DNA of 64,000 bases, taken from positions 134,791-198,790 of the forward strand of contig DETL01000034.1 in assembly GCA_002361625.1 (NCBI GenBank), given 5' to 3'. Positions 8,127-16,350 of the stretch are shown in pieces; the stretch's first letter is position 1; every line of letters begins with the position of its first letter. This DNA is from Bacteroidales bacterium UBA3289 (lineage in GTDB: Bacteria; Bacteroidota; Bacteroidia; Bacteroidales; UBA932). The translations under genes were made by a program, and so were the position numbers. Below the pieces are notes generated by a model that was not told the origin of the DNA, did not search any database, and saw only the letters and a list, made by a program, of their open reading frames with translations.

Positions 8127-8247
8127 CGTGAAAGTACGTAAACACTACGTACTAGCTTCGCTCGGAAAGCCGCTTCTTGGACAGGGACCGGTCCGGGCGG
8201 ATTGTTCCTTGCCTTCGGTTGTGGGGGGCGGGGAATAGGGTTTTTTG
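8127..8247 (+). ncRNA. Candidate structured leader RNA, copy B (terminator-like end)
   Basis: The first hairpin is AGTACGTA-AACAC-TACGTACT (8133-8153), a different sequence from the other copies but fully paired. The outer helix TTCGCTC (about 8157-8163) can pair with GGGCGGA. The loop TTGGACAG is conserved. The last hairpin pairs TTCCTTGC (8205-8212) with GCGGGGAA (8228-8235) and is followed by TAGGG and six T. In this copy the 3' end therefore resembles an intrinsic terminator. No intact gene begins soon after; the next coding sequence is the BRO-N remnant at 8470. Confidence 0.55.
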
Positions 8248-8469
8248 ACTGTTGTTGATTTGGGTAGTGAGTATAGCATGAGTTGCAACAGTGGCTTCGA
8301 TCTGATGGAAATGAAACCGTTACAATTTGTCACGGTTTGAAGTCGCGGGTGACCAAGGTCAACTCATTGTATTAAGAAAAAAACGGCATGATATTCTTAG
8401 ATGAGCATCGCTTTGGCACATCCATGTTTTAGATTTGCCGGAAACGAATGTTTATTTAAAGATTGAGCG

Positions 8470-8735
8470 ATGACGCAAAAACATCAGATTCAGTTGTTTG
8501 AAGAGAAAAGGGTTCGGACCGTATTGGACAATCAGGCAGAGAAATGGTGCTTCTCTGTTGCCGATGTTGTGCCGATGTGACAGATAGTATGGATGTGAAG
8601 CAGTACATCAAGAAGATGAGAAGCCGTGACCCGGAGCTGACTACCAGTTGGGGTACGATTTGTACCCTAACTCCAATGATGACTTCAGACTATCTGCCTC
8701 TGCAAAAGAAGAATAGGAGATTTTTATCTATCGAA
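8470..8735 (+). pseudogene. BRO-N domain (DinD/antirepressor-like) gene remnant
   Basis: From the ATG at 8470 the reading is MTQKHQIQLFEEKRVRTVLD, then EKWCFSVADVV. After a frame break near 8573 it continues as TDSMDVKQYIKKMRSRDPEL. This order (QLFEEKKVRT, W.FSV.DVV, LTDS..P..Y..K...R) is typical of the BRO-N domain found in phage antirepressors and DinD-like proteins of Bacteroidetes. The rest of the domain and any C-terminal part are missing, so this is a decayed fragment. It lies downstream of leader RNA copy B and may once have been its regulated gene (inference). Confidence 0.7.
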
Positions 8736-8737
8736 AT

Positions 8738-9106
8738 ATGACTCAACTGACTGATCAAGAACGGACCGCCCAGATGAACGACATGCGCTCGTTTGATGAG
8801 CAAATGCCTTGCGTGGGCATATTCTGGTATGATCCCGCCGAACACAGTTTCTTCGGTGTTCGGAAGAAGGAAATCACTCCGCAGATGGTCGAGGAAGCAG
8901 TGAAGAAAGGGAATCCCTTTATCAGTTATCCAAAGGTGCGAAGAGTAATGCATACTCATGACTCTAACTTGTGCGGTCGTGTAGTATGGTCGATAGATAA
9001 GTTTATTATACATGTCGGCAAATGGGCCAAGCCAATTCAAGAAGAACTAACGGATTTGATCGAGAAAGAGTTTTCGTTGCCTTATTATGAGTTCTTTTAT
9101 GACTGA
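8738..9106 (+). CDS. Conserved hypothetical protein, about 120 residues
   Basis: A 122-residue soluble protein beginning MTQLTDQERTAQMND. Recognisable blocks are DEQMPCVGIFWYDP, FFGVRKKEITPQMVEEA, GRVVWSIDKFIIHVGKWA and LIEKEFSLPYYEFFYD. I associate this pattern with uncharacterised Bacteroidales proteins found near HTH or toxin-antitoxin genes, but I know no function. The usual family members appear longer in the middle (between VRRVMHTHDSN and GRVVW), so an internal deletion is possible. It follows the BRO-N remnant directly and precedes another remnant. No signal peptide or membrane segment. Confidence 0.55.
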   Translation: MTQLTDQERTAQMNDMRSFDEQMPCVGIFWYDPAEHSFFGVRKKEITPQMVEEAVKKGNPFISYPKVRRVMHTHDSNLCGRVVWSIDKFIIHVGKWAKPIQEELTDLIEKEFSLPYYEFFYD

Positions 9107-9107
9107 C

Positions 9108-9457
9108 ATCAGTCGATACCTGCGATTCCTACAAAATACCGGATGCCCAGACCTGATTGATAGCCGATGGAAGGATCGAGTGCATTAGGAATTATTGGAT
9201 CGCTTTCCGGAGATGAGGAAGGGGCGTGGCAAGTAATTGAAGAGGTGTTGTCCCGTTGGACTTGCGGTGCAAACGGGAGGTACATCGATGTCAATGATGT
9301 CGGCAACCAATCATCTTCCCTGTGGGATCGCCATTATGCTGAAAATCAATGCTATATAGAAATAACAAAGAAAGAATTCTTTCTAAGAGGTTTCTCGGGC
9401 CGAAGACAAAGAAGAGTGGCGTCAGAGATATAAAGAAAGCCGCGTAATACAATGGAG
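9108..9457 (+). pseudogene. Frameshifted remnant of an unknown gene
   Basis: The best-preserved stretch is an open frame at 9167-9433 (VIEEVLSRWTCGANGRYIDV, VGNQSSSLWDRHYAENQCYI). Sensible protein sequence also appears in another frame before it (ELLDRFPEMRKGRGK) and after it (SRAEDKEEWRQRYKESR, about 9390-9440). Joining the frames gives one plausible protein, so at least two frameshifts have broken it. Its last bases run into the start of the Abi-alpha gene. I do not recognise the family. Confidence 0.4.
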
Positions 9458-9458
9458 T

Positions 9459-10241
9459 ATGGAAGAGATCACGAAAGAGATTATCAGAAAAGCCGATGGC
9501 GTAGTATCTGAAGTGTATAAGGATGCTGTTCAGCCTGTCGTTAAACCACTGGGCGAAGTTTTAGGGTTTATTCCTCGTACGATTCGATTATGGTTAGGCG
9601 GATGGGAAAAGTGGTTGATTAATGGCGAAGCCAGCATCCGTTTAACCGCTGAAACCATTGAGAATAAAATTAAGAAAGTTCCGCCAGAGAAAGTTGTTGA
9701 GCCAGAGGCGTATGTGGCAATCCCAGCTATTCAGCAATTAACTTATTGTCAAGATAATCCGGTATTAAGAGAACTTTATGCCAATCTCCTTGTATCATCA
9801 ATGAATACCGATACGAAATGGAGAGTTCATCCATCCTTTGTCGATATCGTTAAACAGTTGAATCCAGATGAAGCAAAGTTTCTTCAGCTGTTGAAAAAGA
9901 GGATGACTTACCCTTTGATTGATATACGGCTCCAGTCTTCACATACAGGATATAATGACATTGTTGTTAACTATACGGCTGTTGGAAATTCTGTGCTAGA
10001 AAGGAAGAAAGAAGTGTCGGAATATTTAGATAATCTAAATCGTCTTGGTATAATAAGGATATCGGATTCATATCTCATAGATGATTCTCGTTATAATGAA
10101 ACGATAGAATTAAGCGAGTCACTTTTTATGATTCCGGAAAACACTTCGGACGGGTGGAAAAGGGTCTATAAGAAGCATCTTTTTGAATTGACTGACTTTG
10201 GTGCCTCTTTTGTGGATGTGGTTGTCAATCCAAAAGTCTAA
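9459..10241 (+). CDS. Abi-alpha family protein (DUF4393)
   Basis: A 260-residue protein matching the Abi-alpha/DUF4393 family, linked to abortive infection against phage. Family-like features are the N-terminal helix KEIIRKADGVVSEVYKDAVQPVVKPLGEVLG-type segment (residues about 5-40), then PEKVVEPEAYVAIPAIQQL near 84-102, NPVLRELYANLLVSSM near 107-122, HPSFVDIVKQLNPDE, and a C-terminal winged-helix-like part with YLDNLNRLGIIRI and LTDFGASFV. The amphipathic N-terminal part may contact membrane. No partner is required as far as known. It lies just upstream of, but with a separate promoter from, the SMC-like defence cluster. AT-rich compared with rubrerythrin, consistent with transfer. Confidence 0.8.
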   Translation: MEEITKEIIRKADGVVSEVYKDAVQPVVKPLGEVLGFIPRTIRLWLGGWEKWLINGEASIRLTAETIENKIKKVPPEKVVEPEAYVAIPAIQQLTYCQDNPVLRELYANLLVSSMNTDTKWRVHPSFVDIVKQLNPDEAKFLQLLKKRMTYPLIDIRLQSSHTGYNDIVVNYTAVGNSVLERKKEVSEYLDNLNRLGIIRISDSYLIDDSRYNETIELSESLFMIPENTSDGWKRVYKKHLFELTDFGASFVDVVVNPKV

Positions 10242-10293
10242 GTCCTATCCCAATATATATATATATATCACCCGTTATCTGAAATTAATGTCG

Positions 10294-10301
10294 TAATTTT
10301 G
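10294..10301 (+). promoter_or_regulatory. -7 promoter box TAATTTTG
   Basis: TAATTTTG lies 15 bases before the ATG at 10317 and after an (AT)n run at 10252-10268. It includes the TTG that would be an alternative start at 10299, which argues for the ATG at 10317. It likely drives the four-gene ATPase-to-methyltransferase cluster. Confidence 0.65.
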
Positions 10302-10316
10302 CAAAAAGACAAAGAT

Positions 10317-12308
10317 ATGAGTCGACAAATATATTTACCTGAGCTTTTGAGTATAAACATCAAGAATTATACTCTTTATCCTAATGGATTGGACTACACC
10401 TATGATTTTGTCAAAGGCGTTAATCTGATTCTTGGTGGCAATGGGATGGGTAAGACTACCTTTGTCAATATCATCAAATTCGGACTCATCGGTTTATATC
10501 GAAAAGCAAAGGATTTAACACGCACATATAAGGAGAGGGCCATTGTAAAAAGACTCCTTTACCCTACCGACTATTTTTCTGCCCGAAAAGATGATTCAGT
10601 CCTGGCTCCAGGTGAGGCGATGGTCATCCTCATTTTTAAGATACATAATACGTGCTTTGAAGTTCGTCGTAGCCTTGAAGATGGATCTTTACAAGCGGTC
10701 AAGATTGGTGGAAATCCCATAGAGGGAGCAGTCGTAACAGAAGAACGGTATGAGCGACTTGATGAAAAAACTCAGGAGCAATACCTTCTCTATCAGTATG
10801 AGAAAAAGATAGAACAGTTTAGCAATTTGACGTTCGACGACTTGATATTCTTCGTGAATGAGATTTTATTTTTTGGCGAGAGCCACACTACTGTTTTGTG
10901 GAATGATGGAATAGACGGAAGAACTGACGTCCAGAACGAATTGTTTAACAAGTATTTCAATGAACCCAGTTTGGACCGTGAGCGTCAGGAGATGCAACGG
11001 CAGGCCAAGTATTATGATAGCTTGTCACGTCATAAGTCTGAAGATATGCGAGTTATCACAAAGTTGCTCGATAAGATTAAAGTTTCAGATTCTGATTTGA
11101 GCGCCGAAGAGTCGCCTACTGTAGATATAATCGAACTTAAGGGGCAAATAGAGAATACAGCAGGAGAACTTGCTTCTATCCAGGCAAGCCAAAGTGAAAT
11201 GACTCGCGAAATAGGCATTCTCCAAGGCGAGATTAATCGTGACAGTCTTCAAGCTAATAAACTTGACAAGGAAAAACGACAGATAGAGAGGGAAATGAAT
11301 GCCAGTATGTGGGAAACATTACATCCTATGTACAACGCTTTTGTAAAAAATATCCAACTCAACCATCTCTGTCCAATATGTAGTCATGATGCCGAAGAGT
11401 TAGTGGTTCAGGTGAATGATAACCCTACCCGTTGTTTTGTCTGTGGAAATGAAATCCAACATTCAGTGAATGAGGGTCTATCTGCCAAATATCGGGCGAT
11501 TGTCTCAGCTCACAAAGCCCTCTATCAGGGCATTACTAACAAACAACTGAAAATCAAAGCAATCGAGGAGACGCAAAGCCGTTTTGACAATGATTATCGC
11601 GAGAAAGACTTATACCGCCGTACTTTGTTGCAGCAGTTGCGCGAACAGGAATACAAGCGTGCGGGTTCATTAGAACCGGACAGACTCCAAACTCTTGACG
11701 ACGAATATAACAAATATGCTCGCGAAAAAGCCGAATACCAGAAAAAGAGCGAGGAATATGAAAGAAAAGCGTTGGAACTTACCAGCCGTATAGAAGAGGA
11801 AATCTTATCAAATGTGGCCCGATTCTCTGCTATATTCGCTAGCTATGCGGAGCGTTTCCTTGGAGTTAGTTGCTCTCTGGAGTACAACAGTTATGATGAT
11901 CGTCCAAAACGTTTTTATCCGATTATTGACGGAAAGATACGTAAACAGGAAGAATCCATGTCCGAGTCACAGCGATTCTTTGTAGATCACTCTTTCCGTA
12001 TGAGCATATTATCTTTTTTCTATCAGTCGCCGAGTTTCTATATTGTCGAAACCCCTGACAGCAGCTTGGATCTTTCATACGAGAAAAATGCCGCAGAAGT
12101 CTTCCTCCAGTTCCTTCAGAAGCCCAATATTGTCATTGTAACCTCCAATCTCAACAATAGTACGTTCATAGAACATCTGACTTCCGCATCCGGGATTGAA
12201 TTGTCTATGGTTGGGCTACTGGATATAGCCAAACAATCGACTATACAAGGGAATAATGAGCGTATAAAAGTTTTGTATAACGGAATAAAAAAGCGAATAG
12301 AAATATGA
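10317..12308 (+). CDS. SMC/Rad50-like ABC ATPase of an ABC-3C (Lamassu-like) defence system
   Basis: A 663-residue ATPase. Walker A GGNGMGKTT is near residues 39-48, and coiled coil runs from about 230 to 540. Two CxxC pairs lie near the tip, CPIC at about 351 and CFVC at about 372, forming a zinc ribbon in place of the single CxxC hook of Rad50. A Walker B-like segment, FYIVETPDSSLDLSYEKN, is near 573-590. The architecture fits the SMC-like subunit of ABC three-component systems such as Lamassu LmuB, where the ATPase senses DNA and licenses an effector. Its stop overlaps the start of the 199-residue gene by 4 bp, so the two are translationally coupled. DndD-type ATPases are similar, but no other dnd genes are present. 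Confidence 0.75.
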   Translation: MSRQIYLPELLSINIKNYTLYPNGLDYTYDFVKGVNLILGGNGMGKTTFVNIIKFGLIGLYRKAKDLTRTYKERAIVKRLLYPTDYFSARKDDSVLAPGEAMVILIFKIHNTCFEVRRSLEDGSLQAVKIGGNPIEGAVVTEERYERLDEKTQEQYLLYQYEKKIEQFSNLTFDDLIFFVNEILFFGESHTTVLWNDGIDGRTDVQNELFNKYFNEPSLDRERQEMQRQAKYYDSLSRHKSEDMRVITKLLDKIKVSDSDLSAEESPTVDIIELKGQIENTAGELASIQASQSEMTREIGILQGEINRDSLQANKLDKEKRQIEREMNASMWETLHPMYNAFVKNIQLNHLCPICSHDAEELVVQVNDNPTRCFVCGNEIQHSVNEGLSAKYRAIVSAHKALYQGITNKQLKIKAIEETQSRFDNDYREKDLYRRTLLQQLREQEYKRAGSLEPDRLQTLDDEYNKYAREKAEYQKKSEEYERKALELTSRIEEEILSNVARFSAIFASYAERFLGVSCSLEYNSYDDRPKRFYPIIDGKIRKQEESMSESQRFFVDHSFRMSILSFFYQSPSFYIVETPDSSLDLSYEKNAAEVFLQFLQKPNIVIVTSNLNNSTFIEHLTSASGIELSMVGLLDIAKQSTIQGNNERIKVLYNGIKKRIEI

Positions 12309-12904
12309 GTAACAAGGAAGAACTGATGCTGGCAAATGCCGACATTATGACAGTCATTGCCCATGCTAAAAGAATAGGATGGGATTCTGTCAGTACAAGC
12401 ACCATACAGCGTGTGGTTTACCTTATGAAGGTCCTCTATTCTTTCTGCCATTCAGATGAGAATGAATTTGGACGGTACCATTTCAGTGTTACTGTCTTTG
12501 GCCCTTACTCCGATTTGGTATATAAGAGTCTGGCATTTCTGCTCTCTTCTCAGCGACTTTTGGGTGATTTGGATGGTGAAGTACGCCTCAATTCATCCGA
12601 TGGGGTCGACTCGATAAGTGAAGAGAAAAAGAAGTGGATAGATGTGATATTGCTCATACTTGGCAAATACGGAGAGAGCAAGGTGTTTAGTTTTATTGTC
12701 AACGACCCACAATATGAGCAGACCGTTAAAGCGAATATCAGTTCCGAGATCAATACGGATGTAGAAAACGATACACTCAAGGTGCTGAACGATTTTAAAA
12801 AGGCTTTTGAGGAGACACTGACTGATACCTCAACAATCAGTAGAGAAGAATATATCAGCCTTTATTTTGATTACCTCTTTGGTCAAATCATTGGAAAGAA
12901 GTAG
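12305..12904 (+). CDS. ABC-3C middle-component-like protein
   Basis: A 199-residue helical protein starting at an ATG that overlaps the ATPase stop by 4 bp. RVVYLMKVLYSF followed by FSVTVFGPYSDLVYKSLAFL (residues about 40-80) resembles the compact winged/helical fold of ABC-3C middle components and Panacea/DUF4065-like domains (K-L-hydrophobic-Y, then YGP). In ABC-3C and Lamassu operons a small protein of this size (LmuC-like) bridges the SMC-like ATPase and the effector. That role is inferred from position and size more than sequence. The effector-like gene follows after 5 bp. Confidence 0.55.
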   Translation: MSNKEELMLANADIMTVIAHAKRIGWDSVSTSTIQRVVYLMKVLYSFCHSDENEFGRYHFSVTVFGPYSDLVYKSLAFLLSSQRLLGDLDGEVRLNSSDGVDSISEEKKKWIDVILLILGKYGESKVFSFIVNDPQYEQTVKANISSEINTDVENDTLKVLNDFKKAFEETLTDTSTISREEYISLYFDYLFGQIIGKK

Positions 12905-12909
12905 ATGCT

Positions 12910-14019
12910 ATGAAATTTTCAGATAATCCTCAGTTCAAGGGGTATCTTGCGGGGAAAAAGCAGGACATTTACCAGCGTACCAATGATGGTGTACAGGAGA
13001 CAGAACCATTCCAGCGTCTTTTGTCTATACTGGCTCAATGTCGTCGCAAGGTTGAGGAACAAGATTTTCGCCTTATTTTAATCAGCAAGGAGGATTTGTC
13101 TAAACTATGTGCAGACGCCGATATAAAGGCGATGACCCTTTTCCGACACGCGACGTTTCTCACTAATAGGACTGTACTTGTTGATTCCGAGCTAAAGATA
13201 CAGAATAACAACAACGATCCGTTTCCCGATGGCGACAATGATGCCCGTCATTATTTCGCCTCCCTAGCAACGGACGATATGGTTGTGTTCCATGTTGCTC
13301 CCAATGCAACAGTCAACTTCTTCATAGACGGCAATGATTATGGTGATGGCATTTTCTATACAAGAGACACTCTCACCAGATACGAGGAATTGAGGACGAT
13401 TGAGCAAATAAAAGAAGTTTTGGATGACTATAGAATCAAACTGACGCTTCGAGACACATATCTGAAGTTTTTCGTAACGAAAGCCGGTCTACGTGCACTC
13501 CGAACCTTAACCAGTCCCAGCGTAAATGAGAGAACTTTTCTGGAAAACAACAAACATCTGTTGAACAATAAACCTGAAGAACTATTTCGAGAGGATATTC
13601 GCAACTATATCAAGGAACACATGAAGATTATTGTGACTCGCGAGGTGACTATGGAAAATTTAGACCGCCTTGATATTGAGTTGACCGATGAAGAGGGTAA
13701 AGATCTTTACTTTATAGAGATTAAGTGGGTCGGTGAGAGCATAGGACCCAATGGTGATAAGATAGTGACGAAATTCAATGCACAGCCTCGCATTAATCCT
13801 GATGCGGTAAGACAAGTCATTAGTTACATTGATGAGTTGCTTAAGGAAGATAAAAATGTAAAACTTGGTTATCTTGCTGTTTTTGATGCTCGAAAAGACG
13901 ATCTTGAAGATACAGGAACAGGTATTTCTGAGGATGATGTGCCAGAGAATCTTCGCCAGCATTTCCATCGTTTTGTAAAACTACCCGACTTCCGCGTGAA
14001 GAATATCAATCCTCGATAG
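12910..14019 (+). CDS. Putative PD-(D/E)XK nuclease effector
   Basis: A 369-residue protein. Its C-terminal third carries a restriction-endonuclease-like signature: NLDRLDIEL near residue 248 (Asp), YFIEIKWVG near 266-274 (E-x-K), and a helix with DAVRQVISYIDELL near 300-312. The N-terminal 200 residues are of unknown family. Third in a tightly packed set (5 bp after the middle component), it occupies the effector position of an ABC-3C system. If correct, activation would cleave DNA. A methyltransferase follows within 8 bp, so this protein could instead be the nuclease of a restriction-modification-like system with an ATPase. Confidence 0.6.
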   Translation: MKFSDNPQFKGYLAGKKQDIYQRTNDGVQETEPFQRLLSILAQCRRKVEEQDFRLILISKEDLSKLCADADIKAMTLFRHATFLTNRTVLVDSELKIQNNNNDPFPDGDNDARHYFASLATDDMVVFHVAPNATVNFFIDGNDYGDGIFYTRDTLTRYEELRTIEQIKEVLDDYRIKLTLRDTYLKFFVTKAGLRALRTLTSPSVNERTFLENNKHLLNNKPEELFREDIRNYIKEHMKIIVTREVTMENLDRLDIELTDEEGKDLYFIEIKWVGESIGPNGDKIVTKFNAQPRINPDAVRQVISYIDELLKEDKNVKLGYLAVFDARKDDLEDTGTGISEDDVPENLRQHFHRFVKLPDFRVKNINPR

Positions 14020-14027
14020 GAGAATTT

Positions 14028-15326
14028 ATGTTGAAGGACTACCCATTCATAGATTGTACAGAAAAGTACAACTCAATCATGGTGTTTGGCAAGAACAAAG
14101 ATGTCCTTGTTCACCGATGGTATCCTTTTGTAGAGGGATATTCCAAAGAGTTTATTGAGGATATTCTTCATGAACTCCCCTTTATTCCACAGTGTGCATT
14201 AGAGCCTTTCTGCGGGAGTGGTACCACACCAGTAGAGCTACAGAATCATAATATCAAGTGCTATAGCTTTGAAGTGAGCCCATTCATGCATCTTCTTGCA
14301 AAGGTAAAACTTGAACGTACCTATGAAGAGGCAACACTAATTAGGTTTCGGAACAAAGTGGCCGACTCATTGGCAAGGCCGATGCCTGATATACGAAAGA
14401 AGGAACTTGTACCCTTTGGGGACACTTTAGTTCGTAAAGATGGACAAAAGAAGTGGAATTTCCACGATTCTTCACTTGATGGAATTCTTGATATACGTTA
14501 CGCAATACGCACGGAAGTCGATGATGATAGATACTATAAGTTGTTTACTATAGCGCTATCTTCAATAATACTGCAAGCTAGCAATTTGTTTCGTAATGGC
14601 AAGTGCCTTTCATATAAAAAAGGGTGGGAAACCCGAATTATAAGTCGGGATGAGATACACAAACTTTTCTTGAATCAGTTGGACACGGTGATTTATGAAG
14701 ATGTGAAGACATTGTCATCTCAAAGGGCAACGGTATGTAATGCAGATATATGTTGTTTGGGTGATGTACGCGAGTCAATTGAAAATGTGGAAGACGATTC
14801 TTTGGACTTAATCATAACATCACCTCCGTATTTAAATTCTCGCGACTATACAGACATCTATATGCTGGAACTGAAAGTTCTGCAATTGGTTAACAGTCAT
14901 GAGGAACTGCAAAAACTTCGTAAGAGCACGTTTCGCTCCCATGTGCAGGTTAAGTATGGAGATGTGAGGCCGATTGATAACTTAAGATTAGGTGAATGTC
15001 TATCTGAAATGAGGAAGTCTGATAAAAAGAGCTGGAATTCTGACATCCCTAATATGGTTTGTGGCTATTTTGAGGACATGCAGCACCTTTTCTCGGTTTT
15101 TTCCAGAAAGATGCGCAAGGGAGGAGTTATCTATTTCAATGTGGCAAACTCTGCTTATTTTGGAGTGGAAGTTCCAGTAGATATGATTATTTCTGATATT
15201 GCGGAAGGCTGTGGAATGAAAGTGCGAGAAATAAGGAAGGCAAGAGATATAAAGACGAGTCCCCAACAGAGTAAGGCACTTGGTAAAAAGCTTCACGAAA
15301 GCGTAATAGTGATCGATAAGCAATAA
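14028..15326 (+). CDS. DNA methyltransferase (N4-cytosine/N6-adenine, TSPPY type)
   Basis: A 432-residue AdoMet-dependent DNA methyltransferase. The AdoMet motif FCGSGTTPVEL is near residues 57-67. The catalytic motif TSPPYLNSRDYTDIYMLEL is near 262-280, with about 200 residues between them that probably include target recognition. TSPPY is typical of N4-cytosine enzymes and some N6-adenine enzymes. The start (8 bp after the nuclease stop) and shared low GC place it in the same operon as the ATPase, middle component and nuclease. It would protect host DNA if the cluster acts as a modification-guided defence system (inference). The C terminus is intact (KLHESVIVIDKQ). Confidence 0.85.
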   Translation: MLKDYPFIDCTEKYNSIMVFGKNKDVLVHRWYPFVEGYSKEFIEDILHELPFIPQCALEPFCGSGTTPVELQNHNIKCYSFEVSPFMHLLAKVKLERTYEEATLIRFRNKVADSLARPMPDIRKKELVPFGDTLVRKDGQKKWNFHDSSLDGILDIRYAIRTEVDDDRYYKLFTIALSSIILQASNLFRNGKCLSYKKGWETRIISRDEIHKLFLNQLDTVIYEDVKTLSSQRATVCNADICCLGDVRESIENVEDDSLDLIITSPPYLNSRDYTDIYMLELKVLQLVNSHEELQKLRKSTFRSHVQVKYGDVRPIDNLRLGECLSEMRKSDKKSWNSDIPNMVCGYFEDMQHLFSVFSRKMRKGGVIYFNVANSAYFGVEVPVDMIISDIAEGCGMKVREIRKARDIKTSPQQSKALGKKLHESVIVIDKQ

Positions 15327-15382
15327 TATTAATCAATGCTATCTGTTGATTTGTGTCGTACGATAGACAGAATAGGAATGAT

Positions 15383-15772
15383 ATGACCCCTCAACAACAA
15401 TACATAGCCCATTGGCATGACAGTTTTGTGAATTACATCGGGAGTTTGCTCGGAGTGATTGCTGGGCTGGTGACAAGGCCGGAGGCGGCACATGAAGATA
15501 AGGAGGCTCTTGAGGACGTCAAGATGACGCTGACCGGTAGAGATGCTGCGGATGTGGAACGGGATTTGGCAGCCGGCATAATTAAGAAGAGTACGCTTGA
15601 TAAGATAGAGAAGATCAATGGGGATTTGGTTGATACTTGCCTGGCGCATATTCAGATGAACCCCTTGGTGCGTGAGTTCTGGAAGCAGATGGCGCATATC
15701 AAGATAGAGCGGGATAAAGCCGGCGAGCAGGAACGGCTGGCTGTACTACAGATCCCTGTCATAGAAGGATAA
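15383..15772 (+). CDS. Hypothetical helical protein, 129 residues
   Basis: Starts at the ATG for MTPQQQYIAHWHDSF. An upstream alternative start at 15353 is not an ATG. The sequence is soluble and mostly helical, with YIGSLLGVIAGLV as the only hydrophobic stretch. Base composition is richer in GC than the methyltransferase upstream. It lies 56 bp after that gene and just before a pseudogene. No family recognised. Confidence 0.5.
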   Translation: MTPQQQYIAHWHDSFVNYIGSLLGVIAGLVTRPEAAHEDKEALEDVKMTLTGRDAADVERDLAAGIIKKSTLDKIEKINGDLVDTCLAHIQMNPLVREFWKQMAHIKIERDKAGEQERLAVLQIPVIEG

Positions 15773-15818
15773 TGGGTAATCTGCCGGGAACTCAGTGGTT
15801 GCCTGAACAGGGGAGTTG

Positions 15819-16293
15819 CAAGTCTTGTCCACGGGCAAGCAGGCCAATGTGGATATCTTCATCAACCACCCGAACTAGGGGTTCATCAAGGGCGACTGCG
15901 ACCATGAGTTATGTGAGCCCTATAAAGGATACTATCGAGATCAGTGGGAGGATATTGACGAATTGAAGAATCCTACGATGTGGATTAAGTTGCTAATGGC
16001 CTTCATCAACGGTATTTATGAAGAGCACAATTTGAGTGAGTCGGCTTTTAAGACGATGAAGCAAATGTTCATTCGCAGTTTTCCTTATGTCGCAAGAAAC
16101 ATGACCTCGAAAGAGAAAGAAAGAGTAAGATCATTGCTTTATTTTGGCTTAATAAAGTAGACATTGGAGATGATGAATACCACGTCAAGATAAAGGATTA
16201 TGAGTGTAGCATGAACAAGGGCTACTTCGTATCGTCGCCGCATAAGGGATTAGAAGCGTTGGTGGAGGCGATTGTGCTGAGGTCAGGAGATTA
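15819..16293 (+). pseudogene. Broken gene of unknown family
   Basis: One frame reads STGKQANVDIFINHPN, a TAG, then GFIKGDCDHELCEPYKGYY and onward to ERVRSLLYFGLIK (stop at 16160). A second frame continues sensibly after 16150 (KVDIGDDEYHVKIKDYECS to EALVEAIVLRSGD, stop near 16293). One nonsense codon and one frameshift therefore separate a single ancestral protein of about 155 residues or more. The N terminus is not identified. I do not recognise the family. Confidence 0.5.
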
Positions 16294-16350
16294 AAAGCGA
16301 AACAACGATTATCCCCAGTTTTACGTTACGTTGGTTCAATCAAACAGAGT

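Noticed and set aside
10317..15326. Dnd/phosphorothioate or BREX system
   Set aside because: The ATPase resembles DndD, but DndB, DndC and DndE are absent, and no BREX PglZ or BrxC genes are present.
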